Positions 1-9,420 are shown, numbered from the stretch's first letter. The stretch is 64,000 bases of DNA from Bacteroidota bacterium (GCA_023429135.1 JAEYWD010000115.1:1-64000), one strand, 5' to 3'. Made by a program: numbers and translations. The notes: generated by a model not told the origin, from the sequence alone.

Positions 1-98
<98 letters not shown>

Positions 99-103
99 CT
101 CCC

Positions 104-139
104 AAGCCTCATCCCTTCACAGGGCTGAGGCTTTTTTAT
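104..139 (+). terminator. Rho-independent terminator of the rRNA operon
   Basis: An 8-bp perfect stem (AAGCCTCA at 104-111, TGAGGCTT at 126-133) with a 14-base loop is followed by a run of T. It sits just after the 5S gene and ends the rRNA transcript. Confidence 0.85.
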
Positions 140-248
140 TTGTTGGCGGTGCGGGATAATTCTCTCTTTCTTTGTTAAATTATCTTAAGGCACACCGTTT
201 GTTGGCCGATTTATCCTATTTTTAGAAAATTATTTTATATCAATAGGT

Positions 249-2261
249 TTGAAATTATTTTTATCCATATTCGTTTTCTTCTGTTTCCTGGTTAAGGTTT
301 CATCTCAGGTTCCCGACGATGTACAACCTGATGCGAATCAGGAAGAAAACCAACACTCAAAGACTGAGACGATTGACACCACAAAGCTTAGAATTTCAAT
401 ACGTGCCCTTGGGTCAGATTTCCTTTCATTTGATACAATTCCGTTCGATACCTTACTTACCGATATACATCTACAGAATCAGTTTCAAGGTAAATATACC
501 TTCGTTTCTCATTTAGGAAATACCGGACTTGCTGCTCAGCCTAATAATTTTTTTAAACGACAGACTTTAGCTGATGACCAGGTGTTTCTCAATCCGGTCT
601 CCTATAATTTTATTCATAAAGAGGATATTTTGTATTATAAAACAAATAAACCCTTTAGCAATATTTCATACAATTCCTCGGCTGCAAAAAGTGTCGACCT
701 TCAGGCTCTTAGATTTATTCATACCCAGAATGTAAATGAAAAGCTTAATTTAGGTACATTGCTCGATTTGCATGGTTCTAATGGATTGTATCAAAGGCAA
801 AAATCGACGGCTAATGCTCTTTCGCTTTTCTCAGGGTATAATGGCAACTATTATAACTTTAATGCTGTGGTAAGTTATAACACCTTGAAAAATCAAGAGA
901 GCGGCGGCATTGCAAATGATACCATTTTTGAAAAAGATACTGAAAAAGGGTCGGTTTATCCAACTGCATTGCCTGATGCAAATACTAATATCCGAAATAC
1001 GTATGTGTTTTTTAATCAACGCTTCAATTTAGCTGGCTTAAGGGAAATAATTGATAGAGATACAATTGAAACAGAGCGCAAATTTAGTGGTATTGGATTA
1101 CTTCACACTTTCGAGTTTAACAGAAATAAGAGGAGTTACACCGATCCGACTGGGGTGAGCGAAACCTTACCTTATACAATGTACCGCCAGTTTAATCTTG
1201 ATTCGACAGTTACAAATGATTCTTTATATTTCTTAAGAATACGAAATAGCGTGGAACTTTTGCTGGGGAAGCAAAATCCAAACGAACCGCCTATTTTAAT
1301 TCGAGCCGGGATTAAGAGTTTGTATGATAAGTATAAATATTCCATTCGACCTGATACGCTAATAGATTTCAATAATCTTGGGAAGTTAGACACCAGTTTA
1401 ATTACGCGCTTCAAGGATAACCACTATAACAATATGGCCTTTACAGGTGGTATATCCGTTGGGATTAAATCGTTTTTTCTTTTAAATGCTCATGGCGACT
1501 ATTATTTTACTGGCTATAAAGCCGGCGATCTTTATCTTCATGGGAAACTGGCAAATCGTTTCAGTAAGAAACCTGGAAGTCTTTCGTTCAATATATTAAT
1601 GGATATATCCCGTTATAAGCCAGGATACTTTTACGACGAGTATTTTTCAAATCACTTCCGGTGGAATAATGGATTTATTCCGGTTAAGGAGGTTCGAACC
1701 GGTATTGAGATAAAATGGCCATCCTTAAAGTTTGAAGGTGACTTCAATTACACTTTGCTGTCGTCGCCTGTATATTTTGATTCTATTGCAATTCCTCAGC
1801 AGTATAGTGGAGAAGTTTCTGTTCTCGAGGCCTCGGCTGCCAAGGGATTTGATGCTGGCGTTTTTCACACGAAATTTAAAGCTTTGGTGCAGATAACAAG
1901 TAATGACAGGGTTATGCCGCTGCCACTTTTTAGTGCTTATAATTCTAGTTTTGTTGAGTTGAAACTTTTTAACAAGGTAATGACAACTCAAATTGGTTTT
2001 GATGTACGCTATAATACGGAGTATTATGTAAATGGTTATATGCCCGATTTGGGTGTATTTTACAATCAACGCAGCAAGAAGATTGGAAACTATCCTTTTG
2101 TTGATGCTTTTTTAAATGTGAAACTGAAGCGTATGAGATTTTATCTGAAATTTGAACATGTTAATTATGATCTACTTAGTAGAAATTTCTATACTGTACT
2201 TCATTATCCCGCCAATTCGCGTATGTTAATGTACGGTTTATCATGGAATTTCTACGATTAA
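249..2261 (+). CDS. Putative outer-membrane porin (Bacteroidota 'putative porin' family)
   Basis: This 670-residue protein starts with a signal peptide (MKLFLSIFVFFCFLVKVSSQ). The rest is rich in alternating aromatic/polar strands, as expected of a large outer-membrane beta-barrel, and it ends in an aromatic-rich strand (GLSWNFYD). Length and ending fit the putative porin family common in this phylum. That assignment is by resemblance; the substrate is unknown. The start is TTG at 249, because no ATG would keep the signal peptide. It stands alone between the rRNA operon and the MltF-like gene and carries no TonB-box or plug domain that I can see. Confidence 0.7.
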   Translation: MKLFLSIFVFFCFLVKVSSQVPDDVQPDANQEENQHSKTETIDTTKLRISIRALGSDFLSFDTIPFDTLLTDIHLQNQFQGKYTFVSHLGNTGLAAQPNNFFKRQTLADDQVFLNPVSYNFIHKEDILYYKTNKPFSNISYNSSAAKSVDLQALRFIHTQNVNEKLNLGTLLDLHGSNGLYQRQKSTANALSLFSGYNGNYYNFNAVVSYNTLKNQESGGIANDTIFEKDTEKGSVYPTALPDANTNIRNTYVFFNQRFNLAGLREIIDRDTIETERKFSGIGLLHTFEFNRNKRSYTDPTGVSETLPYTMYRQFNLDSTVTNDSLYFLRIRNSVELLLGKQNPNEPPILIRAGIKSLYDKYKYSIRPDTLIDFNNLGKLDTSLITRFKDNHYNNMAFTGGISVGIKSFFLLNAHGDYYFTGYKAGDLYLHGKLANRFSKKPGSLSFNILMDISRYKPGYFYDEYFSNHFRWNNGFIPVKEVRTGIEIKWPSLKFEGDFNYTLLSSPVYFDSIAIPQQYSGEVSVLEASAAKGFDAGVFHTKFKALVQITSNDRVMPLPLFSAYNSSFVELKLFNKVMTTQIGFDVRYNTEYYVNGYMPDLGVFYNQRSKKIGNYPFVDAFLNVKLKRMRFYLKFEHVNYDLLSRNFYTVLHYPANSRMLMYGLSWNFYD

Positions 2262-2347
2262 TAAAAATCGGTTGTTTTCAACTCGACCATCCATCACCAA
2301 TAATTGTTTGTTTATAAAAAGGAATTTAATCGTACAGATGTAATTCT

Positions 2348-2355
2348 TACCTTTG
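2348..2355 (+). promoter_or_regulatory. -7 element upstream of the MltF-like gene
   Basis: TACCTTTG matches the Bacteroidota -7 consensus TAnnTTTG and lies ~110 bases before the likely ATG at 2466. I see no convincing TTTG at -33, so this is a weak call. Confidence 0.4.
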
Positions 2356-2465
2356 CATCGTTATGGAAATAATGAAAATTAAAGATAATATTCATGACTC
2401 TGCGAAATAACCAATCATTAGAGGTGAATCATGAATACAAGATCAACCTTAGACATAAAAAATTT

Positions 2466-3857
2466 ATGAAAATGAAATTTTTCCTATGTTTATCGGTTTG
2501 CCTTATCTTAACAACATGCTCTTTCCAAAAGGAATATAATATTTCTGAAGAGGCTTCAGATGATTATCCTGAGATTAGTAAAAGACAGCGACTTGTTGCT
2601 GTAATAGAGCAGAATAGTACCGATTATTACATATTTAAAGGAGAACCTATGGGCTTTCAGTTTGAGATGTTGCAGCAACTCGGGCAGTTTCTCGGAATGG
2701 AAGTTGAGATAATTGTTAGTAATAATATTGATGATGACTTTGACGCATTGTATGATGGCAAGGTCGATATTATTGCTAAAAGTCAGGCACCTGCCGATTA
2801 CCGGAAAGATATTGTAAGCTACAGTCTTTCGCTGTACAGTACAAGACATATTCTGGTTCAACGAAAGGAAGCACAAGGGAATAAAAGACTGATTGCCGAA
2901 AAGTCGCAATTAGTTAATAAAAACATTTATATCCCTTTAAGGAGTGCTTTTTCAGAAACGCTTACCAGCTTGAAAAAAGAAGGTTATTCGGAATTGAAAT
3001 TCTTTGAAATGCCTGGATATACTCCCGAACAATTGGTGGAACTGGTTGCCAAAAATGAACTGGATTACACGGTTTGTAATTATGAGCAAGCCAGAATTTT
3101 ATCAAAGGATTATCCCAATCTGGATTTTTCGACAGAACTAAGCGAGAATAACCCTATCGCGTGGATTTTCAGGAAAAAAAGCACTGCTTTGCAGAAGAAG
3201 GTTAACGACTGGTTATCATATTACAGGTCCTCAGCCCAATTTGCAGTTAAGTTTCATAAGTATTTCGAAGACCGGAACAATTATGCTAATATTAACCATC
3301 ATTATGTTAGTGTGCGTTCTGGTAGTATTTCAAGATACGATGCAATAATAAAAAAGTATAGCGCACATATTGATTGGGACTGGAGACTACTGGCTTCATT
3401 AATTTATCAGGAGTCGAGGTTTAATCCAAAGGTCAGGTCGCATGCCGGCGCTTATGGAATTATGCAATTGATGCCTTCCACCAGAGCATATTTTGGAGTA
3501 GATTCTACATCGTCAGTCGAAAAGCAAATTGAAGCCGGAGTGAAATTTATCAAATTGCTTGATAAACAAATAGCGCCTAAAATACCTGATAAAGATGAAA
3601 GGGTCAAGTTTATCCTGGCCTCGTATAATATCGGCTGGGGGCATATTCTCGATGCTGTTAATATTGCTTCAAAAGTAGGGAAGAATGCTCAGATATGGGA
3701 CCAAAATGTTGACTCATGTCTTTTGAGTAAATCCAATCCCGAAATATTCCAGATGGCAGATGTAAAGCATGGCTATGCTAAAGGCAAGGAAACTTATAAG
3801 TTTGTCAGGCAGATTTTAGAACGCTTCGAACACTATAAGAATCTGGTATCGGAATAG
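2466..3857 (+). CDS. MltF-like membrane-bound lytic murein transglycosylase (lipoprotein)
   Basis: The protein cleaves peptidoglycan glycan strands, by family. From ATG 2466 it starts with a lipoprotein signal ending in the lipobox-like LTTC. Next is a family-3 solute-binding-like domain (about residues 45-270, with VDIIAKSQAP). Last is a C-terminal SLT domain with the catalytic-type motif LASLIYQESRFNP followed by GAYGIMQLMPSTR and ILASYNIGWGH. This order is that of MltF. An upstream in-frame ATG at 2394 would add 24 residues before the lipoprotein signal, so I reject it. Its 3' end overlaps the convergent Nudix gene by 25 bases. 463 residues is the usual size. Confidence 0.88.
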   Translation: MKMKFFLCLSVCLILTTCSFQKEYNISEEASDDYPEISKRQRLVAVIEQNSTDYYIFKGEPMGFQFEMLQQLGQFLGMEVEIIVSNNIDDDFDALYDGKVDIIAKSQAPADYRKDIVSYSLSLYSTRHILVQRKEAQGNKRLIAEKSQLVNKNIYIPLRSAFSETLTSLKKEGYSELKFFEMPGYTPEQLVELVAKNELDYTVCNYEQARILSKDYPNLDFSTELSENNPIAWIFRKKSTALQKKVNDWLSYYRSSAQFAVKFHKYFEDRNNYANINHHYVSVRSGSISRYDAIIKKYSAHIDWDWRLLASLIYQESRFNPKVRSHAGAYGIMQLMPSTRAYFGVDSTSSVEKQIEAGVKFIKLLDKQIAPKIPDKDERVKFILASYNIGWGHILDAVNIASKVGKNAQIWDQNVDSCLLSKSNPEIFQMADVKHGYAKGKETYKFVRQILERFEHYKNLVSE

Positions 3858-4477
3858 CTTGTCGAACTTTCTTTCCAGATCTGAACGAATTCGCTGAGAA
3901 CCATCGCGGTGGCACCCCATACAAAATGGTCGTAGATATTAAAGAACGGGACGATTTCCTCCTTTCCCTTGTATTCAACCTTTTTCTGTTCGATACAATT
4001 TTCAGCGAGGATCAAATTTACCGGAACTTCAATAATAGAAGCAACTTCGCTCTCCTGAGGAATAAAAGTGGGAGTTGAGTTATACCAGGCTATTACGGGG
4101 TAGACATCAAAGCGGCTAACAGGTATTATAAGGTTGGTAAGACTTCCCAGGACTATCATTTTTGATGCATCAACACCAATTTCTTCTTCACATTCTCTCA
4201 GAGCTGTAACAATAACATTTCTGTCTGCTTCATCTTTTTTTCCTCCCGGGAAACTTATCTGACCACTGTGGGCTCCATTATATTCCGGACGAACAATGAG
4301 AGGGAAGTAAAGTTCATCTCCTTTTGGATACAACAGAATTGTGACTCCGGCTAATATTTTCTGTATATTCTCGTCCAAGTTAGGCCTGTAACTGGGCGCC
4401 ATTTTAAATTGAGCCTCTTTTCCAGGCAATGGCAGTAATAATCTCTTTTTTAAATTATCTAATTTATTCCCGAACAT
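3833..4477 (-). CDS. CoA pyrophosphatase-type Nudix hydrolase
   Basis: The protein has a Nudix domain with the variant signature seen in CoA diphosphatases: FPGGKKDEADRN followed by TALRECEEEIG, about residues 77-101. The expected reaction is cleavage of CoA and derivatives to 3',5'-ADP and phosphopantetheine; the substrate is inferred from this signature only. 214 residues is normal. The gene converges on the MltF-like gene and the two coding ends overlap by 25 bases. It may share a transcript with the permease gene upstream, 57 bases away on the same strand. Confidence 0.85.
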   Translation of the reverse strand: MFGNKLDNLKKRLLLPLPGKEAQFKMAPSYRPNLDENIQKILAGVTILLYPKGDELYFPLIVRPEYNGAHSGQISFPGGKKDEADRNVIVTALRECEEEIGVDASKMIVLGSLTNLIIPVSRFDVYPVIAWYNSTPTFIPQESEVASIIEVPVNLILAENCIEQKKVEYKGKEEIVPFFNIYDHFVWGATAMVLSEFVQIWKESSTSYSDTRFL

Positions 4478-4534
4478 ACATTAAAAATAAATACAATTAG
4501 CCTGACCCGTAACATTAACCCGCAACCCGAAGTC

Positions 4535-5776
4535 TTAATTAAACCTTAAGGAGCTCTCGGGAGTTACCCTCGAAATAATAAGCGAGGGAATTGTAAGCAT
4601 TACTAAAGTAAGAACAGTTGTGCCTATATTTAGCAATAATAAGTGGAAAATGTTCAGGTTGATGGGAACACTATCGAGAAAATATGAACTTTGATCGAGT
4701 TTGATAACTTGAAAATGATATTGCAGCAGACACAAGGTAATTCCAATAATATTACCCCATATTAATCCTTTAAGAATAAGAAATCCGGATTGATAGAGGA
4801 AAATTTTGGCAATAAGCCTGTTGTTGGCTCCCAGCGATTTTAACAGGCCAATCATGTTGGTCCGTTCCAGAATCAGAATGATAAGTCCCGAAATCATGTT
4901 AAAGCCGGCCACCAGCAGCATCAGGGCAAGAATAATCCATACATTCATATTTTGAAGATTGATCCAGTCGAATATCTGTGAGTTTTTTTCTTTGATATCG
5001 GTTACTTTTAGTCCCGAACCATCTGGATTAAGTTTTAAACCAACCAGGTCCATTGCACTTTGATGTACTTCATCTATTTTCCTGTAATTGGTTAAGGTTA
5101 TCTCGTAACCGGTAATTTCATCGGACTTCCAGTTGTTAAGTTTTTGAATATGTTTGATATCGGCCAGGACAAAAATTTTATCGAATTCTTCAAGACCGGT
5201 TTCGTATATACCCGATACTTTTAAGCGACGGAACCTTGGTGGATCCTGGATAAAGTACATGACAATATCGTCGCCGGGTTTCAATTTGAGAAGCGAGGAA
5301 ATATATTTTGAAATCAGAATGTTGTTACTTACAGTATCCTGAATGCTGAAAATTTGTCCTTCAACCAGATTTTCTTTGAAGAATGACCAATCGTAGTCTT
5401 TATCTATGCCCTTTAGAACAATGCCCTGGATTTCGGTCTGGGTTTTAATGATGCCGGGCTTTGTGGCAAACGACTGGATGTGTTTAACGTACGGTACTTT
5501 TGAAATATCTTCGACCATTTTTTTATTGGCAACAATGGGGACAGTTTCGTACGATGAGTTGCTGTCGAAATTTACTACCTGCACATGCGAACCGAACCCG
5601 AAAACCTTATAGCTGATTTTATTTTTGAAACCGGTAACTACCGAAACAGTAATAATCATTACAGCTAAACCTAAAGCAATACTTACCGACGAAAACCTGA
5701 CAATAGAGCGGGAAACATAACGCTTTGCTTCCTTGCCTAAACTTAATCGCTTTGCTATAAAATACTCAACATTCAA
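4535..5776 (-). CDS. LolC/LolE-like ABC transporter permease (FtsX family)
   Basis: 413 residues with the lipoprotein-releasing permease architecture: one N-terminal membrane segment (about residues 27-50, SIALGLAVMIITVSVVTGF), a large periplasmic domain (about 60-270), then three C-terminal membrane segments (FtsX-type, with GLLKSLGANNRLI between two of them). In characterised systems such permeases work with the LolD ATPase to move outer-membrane lipoproteins to LolA. No ATPase gene is adjacent here, so the partner is elsewhere. It is transcribed toward the Nudix gene. Confidence 0.85.
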   Translation of the reverse strand: MNVEYFIAKRLSLGKEAKRYVSRSIVRFSSVSIALGLAVMIITVSVVTGFKNKISYKVFGFGSHVQVVNFDSNSSYETVPIVANKKMVEDISKVPYVKHIQSFATKPGIIKTQTEIQGIVLKGIDKDYDWSFFKENLVEGQIFSIQDTVSNNILISKYISSLLKLKPGDDIVMYFIQDPPRFRRLKVSGIYETGLEEFDKIFVLADIKHIQKLNNWKSDEITGYEITLTNYRKIDEVHQSAMDLVGLKLNPDGSGLKVTDIKEKNSQIFDWINLQNMNVWIILALMLLVAGFNMISGLIILILERTNMIGLLKSLGANNRLIAKIFLYQSGFLILKGLIWGNIIGITLCLLQYHFQVIKLDQSSYFLDSVPINLNIFHLLLLNIGTTVLTLVMLTIPSLIISRVTPESSLRFN

Positions 5777-5990
5777 GGTTAAAAGATTTAGTTTACAAAC
5801 CTAAGGCATTTTTCTTAAGGTAAAAATGTAAATTTGTCTTTTTCGTAAAATAAAGCCACGAATGCACGAATAGATCTGCGGATTGGTTTTTGACTGTGAG
5901 CATTAGTTTGCCAACGGTTGATTAAGCATTTCATTTCCATAGTGCCGTAATGGCTATTTGGATAAATATCAGGATATAATAGGACCGTGA

Positions 5991-7217
5991 ATGAATTACA
6001 AAATAAGTTTTAGCAGCAAAAACCTAAAGGGTGAAGTAGTTTTGCCTTTCTCCAAAAGCATCAGTAATCGTTTGTTGGTAATTCATGCATTTGCCAATCA
6101 CGCTTTCCGGATTTTTAATCTTTCGGAAAGCGATGATACCAGACACATGAGCCATGCGTTTGAATCGGGAGATGATGTTGTAAATATCGGTCATGCCGGT
6201 ACTGCCATGCGTTTTCTCACTGCTTATTTTGCGGCTGCCGGAATCGAAAAAACAATCACAGGTAGCGACCGCATGAAGAACCGGCCAATTGGTGAACTTG
6301 TAAATGCTTTAAATTCTTTGGGAGCAGAAATTACTTACACCGAAAAACAGGGATTTCCACCTTTGAAAACCAGCGGAAAATTATTAATTGGAGACACAAT
6401 AAGTCTGAAAGGCTCCATCAGCAGTCAGTATATTACAGCTTTGCTGCTGATAGCTCCTGTATTACCCAACGGACTAACAATAAACATAACCGATCACCTT
6501 ATATCATCTTCGTATGTGAAACTTACGCTTCAAATGATGAAGTTTTTTGGTATTGAAAGTTCCTGGGAAGGCAACAGGATTACCATCGCCCATCAGGATT
6601 ATAAGCCCAAAGATTATACAGTTGAAGCTGACTGGAGCGGAGCATCCTACTGGTATCAACTGGCAATGCTGGCCGAATCGGCAGAAATCACCCTCCATGG
6701 TTTGTTTTCAGATAGCGCCCAGGGCGATGCAGCCATTGCGGAAATGTTTAACCGGACAGGTGTTGAAACACGGTATGAAAATAATAAAGTAATAATTTCC
6801 AAAAGCGCTGATATCTGTAATTTCTTCGAAGCCGATTTTATAAATACGCCTGATATGGTGCAAACCTTCATGGTGGCTCTCTGTTTAAGAGGAATTCCTT
6901 TCCGTATAAGTGGCGCACAAACCCTCAGGATAAAAGAAACCGACAGAATTTTTGCTCTTCAAAAGGAGATGGCAAAGTTCGGCTTCACCATCCGGGAACC
7001 CGAACCCGGAGTGCTTACCTGGGATGGTAAAAAAGGAGCTGCCATGGACAACATCTCGATAGACACTTACGACGACCACCGCATGGCGCTTGCCTTTGCC
7101 CCGGCGGCATTGCAATATCCGGGAATGGTTATTAATAATGCAGAGGTTGTTACAAAATCGTATCCACAGTATTGGGAGCAGTTGAAGTCGTTTGGGGCTG
7201 TTTTGGGGGAAGATTGA
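5991..7217 (+). CDS. aroA: 3-phosphoshikimate 1-carboxyvinyltransferase (EPSP synthase)
   Basis: It joins PEP to shikimate-3-phosphate in the shikimate pathway. Visible signatures: LPFSKSISNRLLVI at the N-terminus (phosphate-binding Lys/Ser/Arg), GHAGTAMRFLTAYF (family consensus GNAGTAMR), DRMKNRPIGELVNAL, SSQYITALLL, and KETDRI plus DDHRMALAFAP near the C-terminus. The 408 residues are a little short of the ~427 of enteric enzymes but both halves of the fold are complete. One Asn of the GNAG motif is His here. It is monocistronic, with a bidirectional hairpin 100 bases downstream. Confidence 0.95.
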   Translation: MNYKISFSSKNLKGEVVLPFSKSISNRLLVIHAFANHAFRIFNLSESDDTRHMSHAFESGDDVVNIGHAGTAMRFLTAYFAAAGIEKTITGSDRMKNRPIGELVNALNSLGAEITYTEKQGFPPLKTSGKLLIGDTISLKGSISSQYITALLLIAPVLPNGLTINITDHLISSSYVKLTLQMMKFFGIESSWEGNRITIAHQDYKPKDYTVEADWSGASYWYQLAMLAESAEITLHGLFSDSAQGDAAIAEMFNRTGVETRYENNKVIISKSADICNFFEADFINTPDMVQTFMVALCLRGIPFRISGAQTLRIKETDRIFALQKEMAKFGFTIREPEPGVLTWDGKKGAAMDNISIDTYDDHRMALAFAPAALQYPGMVINNAEVVTKSYPQYWEQLKSFGAVLGED

Positions 7218-7317
7218 ATTGCTAAATTAACGTGAGTTTAAGTAAGTTTTCTAAACAGCCAATAATAAGGTTAAAATAGTGAGGGTATGTTTTTCTACGA
7301 AGGTTAGAGGAAATGAA

Positions 7318-7348
7318 AAATAAGGTTCTTTTTTAGAAAACCTTATTT
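7318..7348. terminator. Bidirectional hairpin between aroA and the LuxR gene
   Basis: AAATAAGGTT (7318-7327) and AACCTTATTT (7339-7348) form a perfect 10-bp stem with an 11-base loop. It lies between two convergent genes and has T-rich flanks on both strands, so it can end transcripts from either side. Confidence 0.65.
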
Positions 7349-7446
7349 CTAAGTGTATTTCAACCTTAGTACAAACGAGATCAATTGTTATTAACTCTAT
7401 TGCCTTAATTGTGTTACTAAACCTCTTAGGTTGAATTGAACTCTCA

Positions 7447-8205
7447 TTAAATTAAATTCTTGATTTTCGCATAAAATATAGCTTCTTCCATACAATTAAC
7501 CCCTAATTTTTCATATATATTTTTCTTGTGGTGCTTTATTGTATTCTCACTCACGTAAAGCAGCGAAGCGATTTTACACGTAGCCCGTTCATTCATCATC
7601 AATTTTAACACCTGCTGTTCACGGCCGGACAGTTTTATGGTATCTTCTTCTATAAATTTTTTAGAGCCAAACGAATAGTTATACCTTTTACTGTTATCAA
7701 GCATTTGAATAAAAACATTTCCTGATGTTTTATTGAAGGAATGACTGATAAGACATAAAGCAAATCCCATATCTCCCTTTCGTGTAATATTTAATGGCGT
7801 TAGTTTTTGATTTATAAGGATGGTACTACCGTTCCGGTGTTTGAGATTAAAGTCGTATGAAATGAAACAGCGGTCACGTTCGGCTATGGGTAAATTATAA
7901 AAGAAATCAAATCCTTTTGTGTTAATTTCAAGCAGCATTTCGAGATCATTCCGGGGAATGATTTTTTGTAAATATTCAAAGCCCCATTCCTGTACCTCTT
8001 TAGCAGAATGTCCGCACAAAAACAGAGGGCAATCAGATACATAGGCAAATTTGCGCTTGTAGTAGTCAATAACGTAAATGGACACATCCTGTATTTTCGA
8101 GATTGAAATAAGTGTGTTTAGAGATTTGAGGGCAAAACTGTAATCCTCCTGGTTTTCATATTGCACCTCTCTGACCGGGTTAAAGAAAAGATCGGTAATT
8201 GACAT
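7447..8205 (-). CDS. LuxR-type transcriptional regulator with PAS-like N-terminus
   Basis: 252 residues. The C-terminal ~60 residues form a LuxR/FixJ helix-turn-helix: LSGREQQVLKLMMNE, then KIASLLYVSENTIKHHKKNI and YEKLGV. The N-terminal ~170 residues look like a PAS-type sensor fold (YVIDYYKRKFAYVSD, then a stretch ending in NGSTILINQKLTPL), so the signal may be a small molecule or redox state; this is inference. There is no receiver domain. It is transcribed away from the HU-like/DUF4469 gene, and the spacer carries a 19-bp perfect palindrome that may be its operator. Confidence 0.8.
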   Translation of the reverse strand: MSITDLFFNPVREVQYENQEDYSFALKSLNTLISISKIQDVSIYVIDYYKRKFAYVSDCPLFLCGHSAKEVQEWGFEYLQKIIPRNDLEMLLEINTKGFDFFYNLPIAERDRCFISYDFNLKHRNGSTILINQKLTPLNITRKGDMGFALCLISHSFNKTSGNVFIQMLDNSKRYNYSFGSKKFIEEDTIKLSGREQQVLKLMMNERATCKIASLLYVSENTIKHHKKNIYEKLGVNCMEEAIFYAKIKNLI

Positions 8206-8313
8206 TGCTGGTAACGGTTTAATTTGGTGTATGCAAAATAATAATTTTTGTTTTATTGAAGAAATTTCTGAACATGCCGTTATTGCTGATTTATGAGAAG
8301 AGATACGACTGCA

Positions 8314-8334
8314 AAGCCTACTATAATTAGGCTT
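8314..8334. other. Small hairpin in the 310-base regulator/HU-like spacer
   Basis: AAGCCTA (8314-8320) and TAGGCTT (8328-8334) form a perfect 7-bp stem with a 7-base loop. Apart from this and the palindrome/promoter at 8437-8484, I recognise nothing in 8206-8516. Confidence 0.4.
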
Positions 8335-8436
8335 CCGGTAATTGGATCAAATAAATTTTTTTGCATTTTTGATTTCCCTGTAAATGCGAACCTTTTCAGC
8401 CATTGTGACAAAGCAGCTACAAACACGACCATTAAA

Positions 8437-8484
8437 AACTACCCTCAGGGTAGTTGATTTTTATAAATGGCACATTTACCTTGC
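8437..8484 (+). promoter_or_regulatory. Promoter of the HU-like/DUF4469 gene overlapped by a 19-bp palindrome
   Basis: AACTACCCTCAGGGTAGTT (8437-8455) is a perfect palindrome of 9-bp arms around a single C. Its right end runs into TTG (8454-8456), which is 20 bases from TACCTTGC (8477-8484), close to the Bacteroidota -7 element TAnnTTTG. The geometry suggests an operator on the -33 region. It has no T-tract, so it is not a good terminator. The binding protein is unknown; the divergent LuxR-type gene is the obvious candidate. Confidence 0.6.
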
Positions 8485-8516
8485 ATGTGTATTTTAACCC
8501 AACAAAATTATTTTTT

Positions 8517-9221
8517 ATGGAAAACATTCTTTATTACACCCTCCACGAAAACAAAATGACTGAAGACCCCGACGATTATTATGCTGTTCCTGCATATACC
8601 GGAACCGTGTCCGAAGATGATTTAATTGAAGAAATGACCTCCTCGGGAAGTACCCTTACAAAAGGTGAGGCAAAGCTTTTTTTTCAGCAATATAAACAAG
8701 CTATACACAAAAAAATGCTTGCCGGTTATACCGTAAATACTGGCCTGTTTAACATCGCTCCCCGGGTAATTGGTGTGTTCAAAAATAAAAACGACCGGTA
8801 CGATCCTGTACGCCACGCGGTAAGTATCAAGGTAAGCCCCGGAGTGGATTTAAAAGAAGTTGAAAGCAAGTTTACACTTTCGATCACCGAAACAACCAAA
8901 CTGTTACCTGTGGTGGCCGACTTTAAAGACATTGCATCGGCACTTGTGGACCAACTGGTTACCATTGGCGGAGCAGGTCAGATTACAGGCCACCGTCTGG
9001 CCATAGACACAACCGACGCAAATCAGGGAATATTCTTTGTAGGCGATAACGGACAATCCACAAAAGCCGAAACGATAATCCGCAACAAACCTTCAGAGTT
9101 GATATTTATGGTACCCGCCACTTTAACGGCGGGGAACTATTATCTGGAGGTGCGCAATATACCCAAAGGAAGCAAGGAGATACGCACCGGCAGGCTCGAT
9201 ACACAACTGGTTGCCCGGTAA
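8517..9221 (+). CDS. HU-like DNA-binding domain / DUF4469 protein
   Basis: From ATG 8517 the protein has 234 residues. The first ~125 resemble the HU-like domain of Bacteroidota (TGTVSEDDLIEEMTSSG, then TKGEAKLFFQQYKQAI and the beta-arm GLFNIAPRVIGVF). The rest resembles the Ig-like DUF4469 domain (PSELIFMVPATLTAGNYYLE). HU-family proteins bend or coat DNA; the role of this two-domain form is not established. An in-frame start at 8454 would lie upstream of the -7 element, so I chose 8517. A repeat field follows directly. Confidence 0.78.
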   Translation: MENILYYTLHENKMTEDPDDYYAVPAYTGTVSEDDLIEEMTSSGSTLTKGEAKLFFQQYKQAIHKKMLAGYTVNTGLFNIAPRVIGVFKNKNDRYDPVRHAVSIKVSPGVDLKEVESKFTLSITETTKLLPVVADFKDIASALVDQLVTIGGAGQITGHRLAIDTTDANQGIFFVGDNGQSTKAETIIRNKPSELIFMVPATLTAGNYYLEVRNIPKGSKEIRTGRLDTQLVAR

Positions 9222-9240
9222 AATAGCGGCAGGTGAAATC

Positions 9241-9420
9241 GCAAAATGCTCTATCGTGTAAAATGAAAATGCACTACCGATGGTTTTGAAAATACCCTGC
9301 CGGTGCTTTTTGAATGCTCTTCTGATGAATACAAAAATGCTCTACCGATGATTGTAATAGTATTCGGTAGAGCATTGTAAAATACCCTGCCGAGCATTGT
9401 AAATATACGGTGGGTATTTT
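9241..9420. repeat. Degenerate ~23-bp tandem word repeats with an embedded hairpin
   Basis: About eight degenerate units share the core AAAATGCTCTACCGATG or the variant AAAATACCCTGCCG, in either orientation (for example near 9242, 9264, 9287, 9312, 9334, 9364, 9380, 9402). Two of them form a perfect 13-bp stem, AATGCTCTACCGA (9336-9348) with TCGGTAGAGCATT (9364-9376), loop 15. The same word recurs at 15795 (GTAGAGCATTG). There is no open frame and no strict spacer/repeat geometry. Confidence 0.7.

Noticed and set aside
8437..8455. Terminator for a transcript entering from the left
   Set aside because: The palindrome has a one-base centre and no T-tract and overlaps a promoter, so an operator is the better reading.
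9241..9420. CRISPR array
   Set aside because: Units vary in length and sequence, occur in both orientations and have no constant spacer length; no cas genes are near.
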